10,910 nt of DNA from an uncultured Verrucomicrobiota bacterium (lineage in GTDB: Bacteria; Verrucomicrobiota; Verrucomicrobiae; Opitutales; Opitutaceae), in assembly GCA_946481225.1 (NCBI GenBank), contig CAMLNJ010000055.1:1-10910 (forward strand), in the 5' to 3' direction. The position numbers and the translations under genes are program-made. Shown here one piece after another: positions 1 to 6,731 of this stretch. Numbering within the stretch: the stretch's first letter is position 1; the number at the start of each line of letters is the position of its first letter. The notes under the pieces were generated by a model that did not search any database, had not been told where the DNA came from, and saw only the letters and a program-made list of their open reading frames with translations.

Positions 1-300
1 GAGCCGGGCCGCGGCCAGCGCCGCCTCGGGACCGGTGATGCCTTTCGCCGCCAGCTCCGCGAGCAGCGGTTCATAGGTCGGCAGCCGATGATGGGCGTAG
101 CGCCAGAAACCGAAACAGAACACCATCGCGAGGCTCGCCCAGACCACGCTCCAAATCGCCGCCTCCTTGACCGACACCTCGTGCGCTTCGCGGTGAAACA
201 CGCCCAGGTCGAGCGCCAGCATGCCGAGCACAAAGAGCGTGAAGAGCCCGTAGAGCCACCAATAGTCGCCAAAAGGAAAAAGGAGAATGTCGGTGGTCAT
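1..300 (-). CDS. TerC/Alx family integral membrane protein (N-terminal 100 residues, partial)
   Basis: The minus-strand frame opens at the ATG at 300 and stays open to the left edge, so only the first 100 residues are present; TerC proteins usually have about 300. After a short aromatic N-terminus (FPFGDYWWLYGLFT), residues about 14-33 form a first membrane segment. It is followed by the signature LALDLGVFHREAHEVSVKEA (29-48), typical of the TerC/Alx family, and a second segment around 49-66 (IWSVVWASLAMVFCFGF). Family members are inner-membrane proteins linked to metal-ion (Mn2+) homeostasis or tellurite resistance; the substrate cannot be read from this fragment. The gene lies 151 bases downstream of the DUF983 stop, separated by a hairpin-rich leader, so it probably has its own promoter or regulatory leader. 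Family assignment is firm; the exact role is unknown. Confidence 0.85.
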   Translation of the reverse strand, partial: MTTDILLFPFGDYWWLYGLFTLFVLGMLALDLGVFHREAHEVSVKEAAIWSVVWASLAMVFCFGFWRYAHHRLPTYEPLLAELAAKGITGPEAALAAARL

Positions 301-319
301 GGAAGCGCGGGGAGAATAC

Positions 320-391
320 GTTGCGCCACGCAACCACCCTTCGCCGCCTCCTCAAGGCGGACCGGACTGGAAAACGCCGCCGCGTTTCCAG
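320..391 (-). promoter_or_regulatory. Hairpin-rich leader upstream of the TerC-family gene
   Basis: Three consecutive inverted repeats lie between the DUF983 stop and the TerC-family ATG. They are a ten-pair stem with one bulge (367-377 with 382-391), a six-pair stem (344-349 with 355-360) and a six-pair stem with a three-base loop (320-325 with 329-334). None is followed by a clear T run on the minus strand, so ordinary terminators are not obvious, though the first stem could help end the DUF983 transcript. E. coli alx, a TerC relative, is controlled by the Mn2+-sensing yybP-ykoY leader. I cannot recognise that consensus here, so a regulatory role is inference. Confidence 0.35.
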
Positions 392-451
392 CGCGTCGCC
401 TCCCCCCCCACCGCTCAAGCCCGCGCCCGCGCGCCCCCGGTCGCGCCGAGC

Positions 452-868
452 TCAGGTGTTGGCGTCTTCATCCACCGCGATCTGCCGCTGATTGGCCGGG
501 AGATGCTGGGGCAGGACCAGATAGTAGTTCATCAGCCACCAACTGCGTGACGAACGATAAAACAGGATCGGGAAAAACACCGCGCCCAGTCCCGCCATCA
601 CCGCGGCCGTCGCGCCGCCGATCCAGCCTGCGAGGTAGGAGATCAGGGTGGGCACGAGAAAAAGACAGAGGGTGACGCCATAGTTGAGCGACATCGCCCC
701 GAGAAAACTCCCCTCGTCGCGCTCCAGCTTCAGGCCGCAGCCCCCGCAGGCGCCGCGCAAAGTGAAAGGCCGCCCGGGCTCGAACAATGATCGCGCCCCG
801 CAGTTGGGACAACGATTCGTCAGCCCCCGGGCCACGATCTGCACGCGCGTCACTTTCGGTTTCGTCAT
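452..868 (-). CDS. DUF983 family zinc-ribbon membrane protein
   Basis: A 138-residue protein starting MTKPKVTRVQ. It has an N-terminal zinc-ribbon-like motif made by CPNC (Cys20, Cys23) and CGGC (Cys41, Cys44). The conserved GSFLGAMSLNYGV stretch (53-65) leads into two hydrophobic segments at about 64-82 and 86-105, then FYRSSRSWWLMNYYL near the C-terminus. This layout matches the DUF983 family of small membrane proteins, whose biochemical function is not established. An upstream in-frame ATG at 1123 would give 223 residues but lies inside the aminotransferase gene and precedes the zinc ribbon with low-complexity sequence, so I place the start at 868. No Shine-Dalgarno sequence is visible. 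The gene begins 29 bases after the aminotransferase stop on the same strand, so the two may be co-transcribed. Confidence 0.85.
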   Translation of the reverse strand: MTKPKVTRVQIVARGLTNRCPNCGARSLFEPGRPFTLRGACGGCGLKLERDEGSFLGAMSLNYGVTLCLFLVPTLISYLAGWIGGATAAVMAGLGAVFFPILFYRSSRSWWLMNYYLVLPQHLPANQRQIAVDEDANT

Positions 869-897
869 GTGGCCAGTGTCGTATCGCCTTCGGCCGT

Positions 898-2226
898 TCA
901 CGCAACTGTTCCGGCGCAGGCTCGCGCCGCGCGGCAGAAACGAGCCCCCGCCTCGGCCAACACCGCGGGCGCGAGCACACCGTAGCTCAGCCGCACCGTG
1001 TTCGCCGGCGGCGCGTCGCCGTGGCAAAGCGCGCCCGGCACGTAAAGCACGCCCTCTCGCAGGCAGGCGCGGCAAAACGCCGACTCGCCGCCGGTGTCCA
1101 GCTCCGCCGGTCCCTCCAGCCAAAGATAAAGTCCCCCCTCCGGAACCCGCCAGCGCCAGCCCATCGCGGCCAATCCGCCCGTCTCCAGCGCCGCGTGCAA
1201 CGCGTCGCGTTTCGCGCGGTAGGCGCGGCGCAAGATCGCGAGCTGCTCCTCATAAGCGCCGCCGGTGAGCGCCTGCTCGAGCAGGGCCTGCGAAAAATTG
1301 GCCGTGCCAAAATCGTGGTGCCCCTTCACGTGCAACATCGCCGACCGCCACGTCGCGTCGTCGCACATGCCGTAGCCGACCTTGAGGCCGGTCGCGAAGG
1401 GTTTGGTCAGCGTGCTCGTGTAGAGCCGCGAAAACCCCGCCCACGCCTCGTCGCCCAGCACGCCCGGCTGCGCCGCCGCGGCGGAGGCGTCAAAGCCCAG
1501 CTCGCGATACGCCGCGTCCTCGATCACCGGCACCGCGCAGTCCTCCGCGCGCAAGGTCTCCGCCAGCGCGCGCTTCTCCGCGCGGTCCAGCGTCCTTCCG
1601 CTGGGATTGGAAAACCAGCTCACGAAATACACCGCCTTCAAACGGGCGCGCTCCCCGGAGTCGCGCAGGGCCCGCAACATCTTCGCCAGCCCCGCCGCGT
1701 CGAGCCGCCCCGCGGAATCCACCGGCAGCGAACGCGCCTCCACCCCGAGTCCGCCCAGCAATTCGAGAAACACAAAATAGCTCGGCCGGTCCACGAGCAC
1801 GATGTCGCCCGGCTCGCACAGGGTCTGGATCGCGAGGTAGAGGGCCTGCTGCGAACCGTTGGTGACGAAGGTCTGGGCCGCGCGGGCCGCCACCGCCGCC
1901 TCTCCCGGCTCCACAGATCCAAGCGCCGCGCCGTCCTGCGCCAGCACGCGTCTCGCCAGCGCCGCGCGCAGCCCCGGCCGACCGGCGTTCGTGCCGTATT
2001 GCAGATACTCCGGGTCGCCCCCGCCGCGTGACAGGCGCTCCAAGGCCGACGCGACCGCCGTCGTCGGAAGGGTGGCGTTGTCGGTGAAACCCGCCGCCAA
2101 CGAAAGAAGCCCCGGCGTTTCCAAGGCCGTCTGCATCAGGGCCGTGATCGCCGGCGGCTTTGCCCGGCGCCCGAGCGCGGACAAGGACAGGGCGACGGAA
2201 GCGGAACCGGGCGCGGAAGAAGACAT
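898..2226 (-). CDS. PLP-dependent aminotransferase, class I/II fold (2-aminoadipate/MocR-domain type)
   Basis: A cytoplasmic transaminase of 442 residues starting MSSSAPGSAS. Fold type I landmarks appear in order: LQYGTNAGRPGLRAAL (75-90), VTNGSQQALYL (121-131, cofactor phosphate region), DRPSYFVFL (146-154), SNPSGRTL (206-213), VIEDAAYRELGF (234-245, Asp237 for the pyridine nitrogen and Tyr240), STLTKPFATGLKVGYG (271-286, Lys275 as the probable Schiff-base lysine) and NTVRLSYG (409-416, Arg412 for the substrate carboxylate). The pattern resembles the LysN/2-aminoadipate aminotransferase and MocR C-terminal domain group, which acts on varied amino acids, so the substrate is not assigned. There is no N-terminal helix-turn-helix. 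An open frame continues upstream to 2559 but is low-complexity and overlaps the divergent cyclase; the ATG at 2226 is the plausible start, with a purine-rich GGGATGG stretch just before it. Confidence 0.85.
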   Translation of the reverse strand: MSSSAPGSASVALSLSALGRRAKPPAITALMQTALETPGLLSLAAGFTDNATLPTTAVASALERLSRGGGDPEYLQYGTNAGRPGLRAALARRVLAQDGAALGSVEPGEAAVAARAAQTFVTNGSQQALYLAIQTLCEPGDIVLVDRPSYFVFLELLGGLGVEARSLPVDSAGRLDAAGLAKMLRALRDSGERARLKAVYFVSWFSNPSGRTLDRAEKRALAETLRAEDCAVPVIEDAAYRELGFDASAAAAQPGVLGDEAWAGFSRLYTSTLTKPFATGLKVGYGMCDDATWRSAMLHVKGHHDFGTANFSQALLEQALTGGAYEEQLAILRRAYRAKRDALHAALETGGLAAMGWRWRVPEGGLYLWLEGPAELDTGGESAFCRACLREGVLYVPGALCHGDAPPANTVRLSYGVLAPAVLAEAGARFCRAARACAGTVA

Positions 2227-2386
2227 TCGTCCATCCCACCAAAATCCCCCTAGCCGCGACAAGCCTCGCCCCGCCCGCCCCGCCGATCCCGGCCCGCCGC
2301 TCCGGCCTCGCCCGCGACGATGCAACCCACTGACGACTTGTGCCCTGCGCCGGCCCCGCCCACCGTGCGCGCACCCCGACGCCGCG

Positions 2387-4009
2387 ATGTCCACCCAACC
2401 TGCCGCCTCTTCCGCCTCCCGGCCCGCGTCGCCGCCCGCGCCCGCCGTCTCCGCTCCGTCCGCGTCCGCCATGGCGGCTCCCGAGGCGACGGCGGACCGC
2501 CGCCGCGCCCATCCCGCCCTCGCCGCTCTGCCGTGGTGGCGCCGCTTCGACGTCCGCATCGCCGCCCTTTTCGGCGGAGCGGCCTTTCTGGTCGTCGTGG
2601 CCGCCGGCGTCTTCGCCTATTCGCTGATCGTCGACGCGCGCATGCGATCCTTCACCCAGCGCCTGGAGTCTCTCGCCCTTTCCCTCGCCAACACCTTCGA
2701 GGCCGACGCCATCCCGGGCCTCGCGCGTCGGGCCGACGGCGGAGCCGCCTGGCGCGAAGAATGGCGCGGACGCCTCATGAACATCGTCGAGCGCGAGCCC
2801 GACATCGACTCCATCTACATCCTGCTTCCCACGGAGCGGCCCGCGCAGCTCCGCTTCCTGCTCGACGCCTCCAAGGCCTCGCGCGCCGCCGAGCCGGGCG
2901 AGCTGTATGACGCCAGCGAATACCCGTTCATGCTCCGCGGCTTCAACCAGGTCTCGGTCGAGGACCGCGTGTTCGCCGACGAGTTCGGCGCCACGCAGTC
3001 CGCCTACGCCCCTCTCCGCACCTCGAAAAACGAGGTCGTCGGCATCGTCGGCGTCGACGTGCTCGCGGTGCGCCTCGACGAGACCCGCAGGCAGGTGCTC
3101 CTGTTCTGCGGCGCCATCTTCGGGGTCGCGGCCGGCGCCGTAGTCCTTCTCGCCACGCTCGTCCGCCGTCGCGTGCGGCGTCCGCTCTCCCAGGCCCTCG
3201 CCACCACCGCGGCCATCGCCGCCGGCCGCCACGAACCCGCCGCGCCCGGCGCCGCGCCCGACACGGCCGGCGACGAGTTCGCCCTCCTCGCCACCCACCT
3301 CGACGACCTCTCCCGCCAGCTCCGCGATCGCGAACGTCTGCGCGCCACCTTCGGCCTCTACGTGAGCGACGACCTCGCCAAGGCGGTGCTCGCCGACGGC
3401 CACGCGCCCACCCTCGGCGGCGTCGAGCGGCTGGCCACCATCCTTTTCGCCGACCTCTCCCAATACACCCGCATCAGCGAGCAATTTTCCCCCGTCGAGA
3501 TCGTGTCCCTCGCCAACGAATACCTCGGCGCCATGACCACGCTCGTCGAGCAACACGGCGGTTGCGTGATCGACTTTCGCGGCGACAGCGTGATGGCCGT
3601 CTTCGGCGCCCCGGTCGCCCAGGAGAACCACGCCGACCGCGCCCTGCGCTGCGCCCTCCTCATGCAGCAGCGCATGACCCAGCTCAACGGCGGCTGGGAG
3701 GCCCGGGGCCTCGCCGAAAGATGGCAAAAGGCCGGCGTCGACCAGCTCACCCTGCGCATCGGCATCCACACCGGCCCCGTCGTCGCCGGCCACATCGGCG
3801 GCCCCTCGCGCATGAAATACTGCGTGATGGGCGACACCGTGAACGTCGCCGCCCGGCTGCAGGAGATGAACAAGGAGCTCGGCACCCGCATCGCGCTCAG
3901 CGACCAGGTGAAGCAACGCGCCCACCCCGGCACCTCCGAGGGCTTCATCGACTGCGACATGCGGCCCCTGCGCGGTCGCCTCGGCGGCGTCCACGTCTTC
4001 GCGATGTGA
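2387..4009 (+). CDS. Membrane-anchored class III adenylate/guanylate cyclase with extracytoplasmic sensor region
   Basis: Predicted 540 residues from the ATG at 2387. After a Pro/Ala/Ser-rich tail comes a membrane segment at about 56-82, an extracytoplasmic region at 83-234 (Cache-like in position, ending NEVVGIVGVDVLAVRLDE), and a second membrane segment at 236-259. A HAMP-like linker (260-320) precedes the class III catalytic domain (about 348-538). Visible catalytic features are Asp356 in LFADLSQYTR and Asp400 in FRGDSVMAVFG (metal ligands), Asp483 in MGDTVNVAAR (base recognition), and Asn486 and Arg490 (transition state). The lysine usual three residues before the GD of the second metal motif is Asp396 here, so base specificity is less certain; cAMP is the likelier product. 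An in-frame ATG at 2471 would remove 28 tail residues. Neither start has a Shine-Dalgarno sequence. The gene diverges from the aminotransferase across 160 bases. Confidence 0.88.
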   Translation: MSTQPAASSASRPASPPAPAVSAPSASAMAAPEATADRRRAHPALAALPWWRRFDVRIAALFGGAAFLVVVAAGVFAYSLIVDARMRSFTQRLESLALSLANTFEADAIPGLARRADGGAAWREEWRGRLMNIVEREPDIDSIYILLPTERPAQLRFLLDASKASRAAEPGELYDASEYPFMLRGFNQVSVEDRVFADEFGATQSAYAPLRTSKNEVVGIVGVDVLAVRLDETRRQVLLFCGAIFGVAAGAVVLLATLVRRRVRRPLSQALATTAAIAAGRHEPAAPGAAPDTAGDEFALLATHLDDLSRQLRDRERLRATFGLYVSDDLAKAVLADGHAPTLGGVERLATILFADLSQYTRISEQFSPVEIVSLANEYLGAMTTLVEQHGGCVIDFRGDSVMAVFGAPVAQENHADRALRCALLMQQRMTQLNGGWEARGLAERWQKAGVDQLTLRIGIHTGPVVAGHIGGPSRMKYCVMGDTVNVAARLQEMNKELGTRIALSDQVKQRAHPGTSEGFIDCDMRPLRGRLGGVHVFAM

Positions 4010-4129
4010 TCGCCTGCCGCCCGAACGGTGGCGCGCCCAGGCTCCACACGATCGTCGCCTTCATCCGCGAGGTCATGCACCGATCTGCGGCGGCGAGCCT
4101 CCCCGTGTCGCTCCCGGAATGACTCGGCC

Positions 4130-5041
4130 TCAGGGTTTTGCCCGCGGCCCGCGATACTCCGTCTTCAGGGGCAGCTCGGCCTCGGGCCAGCGCGCCAAAA
4201 AAGCAATCTGCGCCTCCCGGTCCGGCACCGCGTCCGCCGCGTTCTCGCGCCGCAACTGCCACAAGGGATAACCCGGCCCAAGGCGGGTGATCGTCACCCT
4301 CGCCTCCGGCTCCTCGACCGTGAACAGCGCGCGCCACGCCCCGCAGCCGATCTCGAAGCCGCCTCCGTGCTCCGTCGCGACGCGGCGGATACGGCGCGTG
4401 CGATGCAGCGCCGGATCGCGCCCGAGCAGCTCGCGCACGCGCGGAAGAAAATCGACGCCCCGCTTCTCGCGCAGCCACGCGGCCTGCTCCTCCGCGAGCG
4501 GCGCGAGCTCGACCGCGTAACGCGGCCCGGCGCGCTCCGCCGCGTCGACCTCGTCGATCCAGCCGGCGCGCGAGCCGGGAAAGGAGTCGTAGACGGGGAC
4601 GTAGGGCTTGATGTCGAAGACCGGCGTGCCTTCGACGAGATCGCAGGGGCCGAGGCGCAGCAGGCGCCCGCCGCGCTCGACGCCGAGCAGACGCACGGGC
4701 GTGAGGCCGAGCGCGTTGGGCCGATGCGGCGAGCGCGTGGCGAAGACGCCGCGGCGCTTCTGCGGGCCTCGCGGCGGGATGACTTTCGGGCGCCAGTCGG
4801 TGTTGCGATGAAACCACCACACCAGCCACACCCGCTCGAAGCCGGCGAGATCGCTCGTCGCCAAGGCGAGGTCCGCGTCGGGCAGGAGTTCGAGGAAGTT
4901 TTCCTCCGCCTCTCGCTCGTCCGGCTGATGGCGCGCCTGAAACTTCACGTGCTTGCCGCTGCGAATGTGGCCGATGGGACGCAGCGTGAGCGAGGCGCCG
5001 GGCGCGGACGACTGATCGGGAGCGGGAGCGGGTTCGGACAC
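4130..5041 (-). CDS. trmO: TrmO/TsaA-type tRNA (N6-threonylcarbamoyladenosine37-N6)-methyltransferase
   Basis: A cytoplasmic SAM-dependent enzyme predicted to methylate t6A37 to m6t6A37 in tRNAs reading ACY codons. Family landmarks are LRPIGHIRSGK (20-30), FERVWLVWWFHRN (68-80), GVFATRSPHRPNALGLTPV (98-116), DLVEGTPVFDIKPYVPVYDS (134-153), and RVRELLGRDP (201-210), which matches the C-terminal part of E. coli TrmO. Residues about 255-303 extend past the usual C-terminus. The GTG at 5041 gives 303 residues with about 18 before the conserved core. The frame stays open upstream (ATG at 5218), but that ATG lies in group II intron sequence, and no Shine-Dalgarno sequence marks either start. The gene converges with the cyclase across 120 bases that show no clear terminator. 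It lies about 85 bases downstream of the intron on the same strand. Family is firm; the start is uncertain. Confidence 0.82.
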   Translation of the reverse strand: MSEPAPAPDQSSAPGASLTLRPIGHIRSGKHVKFQARHQPDEREAEENFLELLPDADLALATSDLAGFERVWLVWWFHRNTDWRPKVIPPRGPQKRRGVFATRSPHRPNALGLTPVRLLGVERGGRLLRLGPCDLVEGTPVFDIKPYVPVYDSFPGSRAGWIDEVDAAERAGPRYAVELAPLAEEQAAWLREKRGVDFLPRVRELLGRDPALHRTRRIRRVATEHGGGFEIGCGAWRALFTVEEPEARVTITRLGPGYPLWQLRRENAADAVPDREAQIAFLARWPEAELPLKTEYRGPRAKP

Positions 5042-5156
5042 GCGGGAAAGCCATACCCGGGAGGCGACGCGCTTGCAAGGTAGCGGAAGCGCGGATGGCG
5101 CCGCCGTTCCGCCACGAAATTCACATAGGTAGGCCTCAGCGGGCTGTCCCTGTGAC

Positions 5157-5188
5157 ACCACCGGACATGCGGGTCCACATCCGGCGGT
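5157..5188 (-). ncRNA. Group II intron domain V hairpin
   Basis: The minus-strand RNA folds as an eight-pair lower stem (ACCGCCGG with CCGGTGGT, one G-U pair), a two-base GU bulge on the 3' side, a five-pair upper stem (ATGTG with CGCAT) and a four-base GACC loop. The 3'-side two-base bulge between a lower and a five-pair upper helix is the hallmark of the catalytic domain V. The flanking AACCGCC and GGTGGTGT runs match those of many bacterial introns. The lower stem is one pair shorter than the usual 34-nucleotide domain V and the loop is not GNRA, so catalytic competence is doubtful. Confidence 0.72.
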
Positions 5189-5240
5189 TCGGTGCAGTTG
5201 GGTCAGAGGCTCGGACATCGAACCAAGGCAAGCCGTGCTT

Positions 5241-5406
5241 AACCTAGAAATCGCAGTTGGGAAGGAAAGTATGCGCAAGATGTTGAGACGAATGGCGATC
5301 ACGGAACCCCGACGTGCATCCGGCGGGGGCATGGAGCGGGTGACGTGATCAACAGGCGACCAACAGGTTATGCGAGACGCCCCGATCCAACTGCGATTTC
5401 TAGGTT
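5241..5406. repeat. 166-bp element bounded by perfect 20-bp inverted repeats (MITE-like)
   Basis: AACCTAGAAATCGCAGTTGG at 5241-5260 is repeated as its exact reverse complement at 5387-5406, around a 126-base interior with no supportable gene. If the element proper runs CCTAGA to TCTAGG (5243-5404), the flanks are CTTAA on the left and TTTAA on the right, a possible 4-5 bp target duplication with one mismatch. This fits a miniature inverted-repeat element or an internally deleted insertion sequence that landed in the intron's protein-coding region. The alternative is a long stem native to intron domain IV. The parent transposase family is not recognised. Confidence 0.7.
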
Positions 5407-5715
5407 TAAGGAACCACCCGTTCGGAAACAGCTCTTCCGCAGTCGCCAGATCATCAGGCACCGCAGGAGCCGCCCCGTCCATTGTTCCAGCTCGTTCAAC
5501 GCGCTCGGTGTCTCGCCAAACCGGAAGCAGGGGTCCGCTCGTCTATCCTTGCAGCCTCATAGTCGGTTCTTGTTCATCGGCACGCGATTTTAGCTCCATG
5601 CTTCTTTCAGACCCCGCCTCGTGGCGAGGCCATTGCCTTTCACTCGCCTTCGCCTCCATCAGGCTGGCAAGAGGACTTGCCCTTCACCGACTGAAGACAT
5701 GCGCATCATACCAAC

Positions 5716-5743
5716 AAAAAACCGCCCCGAAATCCGGGGCGGT
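5716..5743 (-). terminator. Rho-independent terminator after rpsI
   Basis: The minus-strand transcript forms a nine-pair GC-rich stem (ACCGCCCCG with CGGGGCGGT) with a five-base loop, followed directly by six T residues. It begins 34 bases after the rpsI stop and ends the rplM-rpsI operon. The group II intron begins within a few bases of its 3' end. Confidence 0.92.
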
Positions 5744-5777
5744 CTTGAAAAACTGAATACGCTTTTCTCTTGGCGGC

Positions 5778-6176
5778 TCAGCGCTTGGAGAACTGGAAGC
5801 GCTTGCGGGCGCCGGGCTGGCCGGGCTTCTTGCGCTCTTTCTCGCGCGGGTCGCGCTTGAGGTGGCCGGCCTTCTTGAGGGCGGCGCGGAGCTCGGGGTT
5901 CATGCGCTGGAGGGCGCGGGCGATGCCGTGGGCGACCGCGCCGGCCTGACCGGCGACGCCGCCGCCGTCGACATTGGCGGTCACGTCGATCTTTTCGCGG
6001 AGCTCGACGGTGAGGAGGGGGCGGAGGGCGGCCTTGGAGAAGTTCTCGTGGGAGAAATAATCGTCGAACTCGCGGCCGTTGGCGACGAGCTTGCCCGTGC
6101 CTTCGGTGATGCGAACGCGGGCGGTGGCGGACTTGCGACGGCCGGTGCCGAGGAAAACGGTGGTTTCAGCGCTCAT
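5778..6176 (-). CDS. rpsI: 30S ribosomal protein S9 (uS9)
   Basis: A complete 132-residue S9, a component of the 30S subunit head whose basic C-terminal tail reaches the P-site tRNA. Conserved runs are [15 protein letters not shown] (9-23), [21 protein letters not shown] (64-84), GIARAL (84-89) and the C-terminal [17 protein letters not shown] ending in the universal Lys-Arg. Length is normal for a bacterial S9. It starts 12 bases after the rplM stop, the usual operon order, and is followed by a strong terminator. No Shine-Dalgarno sequence is visible in the short gap, so translation may be coupled to rplM. Confidence 0.98.
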   Translation of the reverse strand: MSAETTVFLGTGRRKSATARVRITEGTGKLVANGREFDDYFSHENFSKAALRPLLTVELREKIDVTANVDGGGVAGQAGAVAHGIARALQRMNPELRAALKKAGHLKRDPREKERKKPGQPGARKRFQFSKR

Positions 6177-6188
6177 GGGATAAGGTGC

Positions 6189-6620
6189 TTAGCGAACGGA
6201 AATCTTGACCGGGTTCTGCGCCTCGTGGCCGTGCGTGGCACCGGCGAATACGCGGAGCTTGGTGAGCATCTTGGCGGCGATGCGGTTCTTCGGGAGCATG
6301 CCTTTGACGGCGTGCTCAATGATGAACTCGGGGTGACGCTCGCGCTGTTGCTGGAGGGAACGATAGCTCTCGCCGCCGACGAAGCCGGAGAAGAACATAT
6401 ACTCGTTCTGCTCTTCTTTTTTGCCGGTCACGACCGCCTTCTCGGCATTGATGACGACGACGTAATCACCCGTGTCGACGGACGGAGTGTAGGAAGCCTT
6501 GTGACGACCGCGGATGATGTTGGCGGCTTTCACGGCGATGCGGCCGAGAACCTCGCCCTCGGCATCGATGAGATACCACTTGGGCTGAACGGTCTCCTGC
6601 TTGGCGAGGAACGTTTTCAT
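6189..6620 (-). CDS. rplM: 50S ribosomal protein L13 (uL13)
   Basis: A complete 143-residue L13, an early-assembling 50S protein. Visible family features are MKTFLAK at the start, KWYLIDAEGEVLGRIA (14-29), DTGDYVVVINAEK (49-61), AVKGMLPKNRIAAKML (104-119) and LRVFAGATHGHEAQNP (122-137). An in-frame ATG at 6641 would add seven residues (MPSTSFL), but the start at 6620 matches the family N-terminus and leaves room for a leader after the promoter candidate at 6637-6663. Upstream bases are pyrimidine-rich with no Shine-Dalgarno sequence. It forms an operon with rpsI. Confidence 0.97.
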   Translation of the reverse strand: MKTFLAKQETVQPKWYLIDAEGEVLGRIAVKAANIIRGRHKASYTPSVDTGDYVVVINAEKAVVTGKKEEQNEYMFFSGFVGGESYRSLQQQRERHPEFIIEHAVKGMLPKNRIAAKMLTKLRVFAGATHGHEAQNPVKISVR

Positions 6621-6636
6621 GAGAAAAGAGGTGGAA

Positions 6637-6663
6637 GGCATAGCCCGCGGCGGGACCTGTCAA
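6637..6663 (-). promoter_or_regulatory. Sigma-70-type promoter candidate for rplM-rpsI
   Basis: The minus strand carries a perfect TTGACA (6663-6658) and TATGCC (6642-6637) separated by 15 bases, shorter than the ideal 17. Initiation would fall about 10 bases before the rplM start at 6620, which argues for the shorter L13 start. The -35 box is strong and the -10 box imperfect. An A/T-richer stretch (6664-6710, including runs of A on the plus strand) lies just upstream, as in many ribosomal-protein promoters. Confidence 0.5.
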
Positions 6664-6731
6664 CCGTTCATTTACGAGGAAAAGGAAAAAGGGTGAAACA
6701 GGAAAAGAGGTCAGCCGGATTTGACTCCGGC

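Larger units (their letters stand above)
5125..5711 (-). mobile_element. Degenerate, ORF-less group II intron
   Basis: On the minus strand, sequence starting near 5711 reads like group II intron domain I: TCAGTCGGTGAAGGGCAAG, then CAGCCTGATGG, GGTCTGAAAGAAGC, GGAGCTAAAATCGCGTGCCG, GAACCGACTATGAGGCT and GGCGAGACACCGAGCG. These are characteristic runs of bacterial introns that carry a reverse transcriptase/maturase. Near the 3' end is a domain V hairpin (5157-5188), followed by CCTACCTAT, which resembles the domain VI branch-point strand and 3' end. No reverse-transcriptase motif is present in any frame: only about 500 bases separate recognisable domain I from domain V, against roughly 2 kb in a complete intron. 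An inverted-repeat element occupies the gap. Both ends are estimates, as the usual GTGYG 5' end is not clean. It accounts for most of the gene-free stretch 5042-5777. Confidence 0.75.

Noticed and set aside
396..440. G-quadruplex-like G tracts on the minus strand
   Set aside because: One loop would be about ten bases long and the region is simply GC-rich, so the support is weak.
301..451. yybP-ykoY manganese riboswitch upstream of the TerC-family gene
   Set aside because: The conserved sequence blocks of that class are not recognisable by eye, so only a structured leader is reported.
1490..3994. An 834-residue open frame on the minus strand antisense to the cyclase and overlapping the aminotransferase
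   Set aside because: It is a product of high GC with few stops; its translation is Gly/Ala/Arg/Glu-rich with no family signature, while the opposite and overlapping frames encode clear enzymes.
4010..4129. A bidirectional terminator between the converging cyclase and trmO genes
   Set aside because: No GC stem followed by a T run is visible on either strand.
5370..5756. A 128-residue plus-strand open frame in the intron region
   Set aside because: It is the antisense of group II intron domain I and ends through the rpsI terminator; apparent peptides from such regions are common false gene calls.
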